The position numbers were made by a program, and so were the translations under genes. Under the pieces are notes generated by a model. That model saw only the letters and a program-made list of their open reading frames with translations. It ran no database searches and was not told where the DNA came from. Below, piece after piece: positions 5,807-7,804 of a stretch of DNA of 7,804 nucleotides. The stretch's first letter is position 1. Each line of letters opens with the position of its first letter. Origin of the DNA: Nitrosopumilales archaeon (GTDB lineage: Archaea > Thermoproteota > Nitrososphaeria > Nitrososphaerales > Nitrosopumilaceae); NCBI GenBank assembly GCA_016176745.1, contig JACOWO010000071.1, positions 1-7,804 on the forward strand. The letters are read 5' to 3'.

Positions 5807-6718
5807 TTAGATGCACAATAACGATACTAACAAAGCTTTTTGGGTATGTAACCTATTTTCAGTTTCATCCCAAACTACAGATTGTGGTCCATCAATTACT
5901 TCTGCTGTTACCTCTTGACCGCGTTTTGCTGGCAGACAATGTAAGAATATGGCATCTTTTTTTGCTTGTTTCATAAGCGATGAGTTTACCTGAAATTTTG
6001 GCAGAAATTTTTTGATTCTTTTTTGATCATTGTGTATTGAAACAAAGGTGTCTGTCATAACAACATCAGCATTTTTTACAGCCAAGGATGGATCATTTGT
6101 AAGTGATATCTCTACGTGTTTTTTAGATTCTGTCACAACACGTTGATTTGGTTCAAATCCTTTTGGTGTTGCAATTGCAATATTGATGCTAGATTTTGCA
6201 CAGCCATAGATAAGAGAGTTGCATACATTATTACCGTCCCCAACCCACGCTATTTTTAGTCCTGCCAATGTCTTCTTTTTTTCTTTGATGGTCATGAGAT
6301 CTGCCAATATTTGACATGGATGAAATGAATTTGACAAGCCATTGATTACAGGAACTGTTGCATTTTTTGCTAGTTCTTCTATTGTCTCATGCTCATAGAC
6401 ACGTGCCAAGATAGCATTTACGTATCGTGAGAGAGTTTTTGCAGTATCACCAATAGATTCGCCTCGTGATAGTTGTAGATCATTTGATGATAGATTTAGT
6501 GCATAGCCACCTAATTGGAACATCCCAGCCTCAAAGCTGACACGAGTACGTGTGGAAGGTTTTTGGAATATCATTGCCAAAGTTTTATTTTTAAGTAATG
6601 GTGTGTTCTTGCCTTTCTTGTGTTCTTTTTTTAGCTTTATCGCTAGTTCAAGTATCTCTGCAAGTTCTTTTTTATCTAATTCACGAAGAGTGAGAATATT
6701 CTTTGTTTTTAATTTCAT
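5807..6718 (-). CDS. argF: Ornithine carbamoyltransferase (anabolic type)
   Basis: Predicted to condense carbamoyl phosphate with L-ornithine to give citrulline in arginine synthesis. The 303-residue product matches a full-length OTCase. The carbamoyl phosphate site is FQKPSTRTRVSFE (51-63; STRTR at 55-59), the 80s region is SRGESIGDTA (84-93), HPCQILADL (133-141) is present, and the hinge/ornithine side has GDGNNVCNSL (160-169). The catalytic HCLPAKRG is at 260-267 with Cys261, and R289 near the C-terminus (ENRLHTQKALL) completes the phosphate site. HCLP rather than HPLP separates it from aspartate carbamoyltransferase. The usual DxxxSMG ornithine-binding loop is altered: D223-T-F-V-S227-I-H-N-D-Q, so Asp and Ser are kept but Met-Gly are replaced by Ile-His, with no Gly. 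Substrate is therefore by family, with this reservation. The ATG at 6718 overlaps the ftsY stop as ATGA, so it is probably co-transcribed and coupled with ftsY. Confidence 0.93.
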   Translation of the reverse strand: MKLKTKNILTLRELDKKELAEILELAIKLKKEHKKGKNTPLLKNKTLAMIFQKPSTRTRVSFEAGMFQLGGYALNLSSNDLQLSRGESIGDTAKTLSRYVNAILARVYEHETIEELAKNATVPVINGLSNSFHPCQILADLMTIKEKKKTLAGLKIAWVGDGNNVCNSLIYGCAKSSINIAIATPKGFEPNQRVVTESKKHVEISLTNDPSLAVKNADVVMTDTFVSIHNDQKRIKKFLPKFQVNSSLMKQAKKDAIFLHCLPAKRGQEVTAEVIDGPQSVVWDETENRLHTQKALLVSLLCI

Positions 6719-7804
6719 TTTCTAAGTTTTCCAAAAAATGAACGCTTCTTTTTAGGTTTTGGTATGTCATTGTTTAGTTCGTTTGAATTATCTTGAGTGT
6801 TTTTTTCGGATTTTGGTCGACCGTTTGCAATCCATTCCTTGATTTTAGCAGCTAATTCTCTTGCTTGTGTATCATTTTCTGGTGGCGACACACCGAATTG
6901 ATCTACATAATTGTTGATATCTTCAGTTTTTATTCCCTCAAAAGGATCTTCGGTCTCACTAATTTTTTCAAAGGATTCTGTTGGTTTAATTTCTTGTTTT
7001 TTTACCTGGGTTTGAACTAGTGATTCATTTTGTATTGTAGTTGCAGGTTGTTCCATATGTTGTATTTTGGTTTCAGTACCATAAGATTCAGATTTAACTC
7101 CAAAAACTGTTTCAATAAATAATTCCTTATCAAAAGGTTTTAGATCCTTATAGCCCTGACCTACGCCAACAAAAAGAATTGGTGTGTTAGTGACTTTGAC
7201 AATTGATAATGCCGCTCCCCCACGAGCGTCTGCATCGCTTTTTGTCAATATGGCACCATCAAATTTTACGTGCTGATAAAACTCCCTTGCTTGGTTTACT
7301 GTATCATTTCCTGCTAGCGAGTCACCTACGAAAATTTTTAGATCAGGATTAACTACTTTGGTAATTTTTGCAATTTGATCCATCAAGTTTTTGCTTGTTT
7401 GCATTCTACCTGCCGTATCAATTAGCACACAATCAATTTTATTGGATTTAGCATGCAAAACTGCGTCTTTTGCTACAGCCGCAGGGTCAGCTCCATAGTT
7501 TTGTGCAATTATCTTCAAGTTGAGTCGATTTGTGTGCTCTTTTAGCTGTTCAATAGCTCCTGCACGGTAGGTGTCCGCTGCTGCAACCACTACTGAAAAT
7601 TTTGCTTGTTGTAACATGTGTGCTAATTTTGCAAGTGTTGTAGTTTTTCCAGTACCGTTTATTCCCACAAATAAAATTACATATGGTTCCTGTAACTTTT
7701 TTTTTGCACTTATTTTTTCCAAGATATTGATTTTTTCAGTTGCATCAAACAAGCCAGAAATGCTATCAATTAGGCTTTTTTTTACAAATGATTCTATTTC
7801 GTGT
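6715..7804 (-). CDS. ftsY: Signal recognition particle receptor FtsY (5' end outside window) with long C-terminal extension
   Basis: FtsY is the SRP GTPase receptor that brings SRP-ribosome-nascent chain complexes to SecY. The frame is open to the window edge (codons from 7803), so the TTG at 7752 is probably not the start; the upstream residues (ESFVKKSLIDSISGLFD) look like the end of the N-domain helical bundle. Counting from 7803, the G domain has GINGTGKTTTLAKLA (47-61, P-loop), AADTYRAGAIEQL (75-87, SRP insertion box), DTAGR (129-133), LTKSDADARGGAALS (186-200) and FVGVGQGYKDLKPFD (211-225). It ends at LFIETVFG (228-235), where most FtsY proteins stop. There is no Met-rich M domain, which excludes SRP54. 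About 127 more residues follow: a Gln/Glu/Thr-rich linker, a predicted helical part (FEGIKTEDINNYVDQFG and AAKIKEWIANGRP), and a basic-aromatic tail KKKRSFFGKLRK. The stop overlaps argF as ATGA. Confidence 0.95.
   Translation of the reverse strand, partial: HEIESFVKKSLIDSISGLFDATEKINILEKISAKKKLQEPYVILFVGINGTGKTTTLAKLAHMLQQAKFSVVVAAADTYRAGAIEQLKEHTNRLNLKIIAQNYGADPAAVAKDAVLHAKSNKIDCVLIDTAGRMQTSKNLMDQIAKITKVVNPDLKIFVGDSLAGNDTVNQAREFYQHVKFDGAILTKSDADARGGAALSIVKVTNTPILFVGVGQGYKDLKPFDKELFIETVFGVKSESYGTETKIQHMEQPATTIQNESLVQTQVKKQEIKPTESFEKISETEDPFEGIKTEDINNYVDQFGVSPPENDTQARELAAKIKEWIANGRPKSEKNTQDNSNELNNDIPKPKKKRSFFGKLRK

Noticed and set aside
7752..7752. TTG at 7752 as the ftsY start
   Set aside because: The same frame stays open for 17 more codons to the window edge, with sequence that fits the N-domain. 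The start used here would cut off most of that domain.
7776..7784. T-run on the plus strand near the right edge as a terminator
   Set aside because: It is an A-run in Lys codons of ftsY on the coding strand, so it is not a U-run in the transcript.

Overview
All genes in this 7.8 kb window lie on the minus strand, packed with almost no intergenic DNA. The organism is an archaeon, very probably an AT-rich member of the Nitrososphaerota (Thaumarchaeota, Nitrosopumilus-like). This is inferred from archaeal-type uL15/uL18/uL30/uS5, SecY of the SecYEG/Sec61 type, archaeal AdkA and cytidylate kinase, a DUF106/EMC3-type insertase, Cbf5, archaeal Shine-Dalgarno sites (GAGGTGAT) and a TATA box. The genus call rests on protein style and was not tested by search.

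In transcription order (high to low coordinates) the window begins inside ftsY, the SRP receptor GTPase, whose 5' end lies beyond position 7804. ftsY overlaps argF (ornithine carbamoyltransferase) by an ATGA. A 36-bp gap follows, holding a clear TATA box. A ribosomal protein/secretion operon then runs to the window edge: rpl18 (uL18), rps5 (uS5), rpl30 (uL30), rpl15 (uL15), secY, adk, a DUF106/EMC3-family insertase, cmk and cbf5 (3' end cut off at position 1). Successive genes overlap by 4 to 14 bases or are separated by at most 5 bases, so translational coupling is likely throughout.

The genes cover ribosome assembly, rRNA pseudouridylation (Cbf5), delivery of ribosomes to the membrane (FtsY), insertion and translocation (SecY, DUF106/EMC3-like protein), and nucleotide monophosphate kinases (Adk, Cmk) that sit in this cluster in many archaea. 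argF is the one unrelated metabolic gene.

I found no mobile element, CRISPR array, RNA gene or defence system, and no wholly new system. The points most worth a second look are: (1) a C-terminal extension of about 125 residues on FtsY, ending in a basic tail (KKKRSFFGKLRK) that resembles the N-terminal start of many FtsY proteins; (2) replacement of the ornithine-binding SMG loop of OTCase by S-I-H; (3) a probable leaderless promoter starting the operon at rpl18 rather than further up the classical spc order; and (4) absence of rpl34e and rpl14e from their usual places beside cmk.
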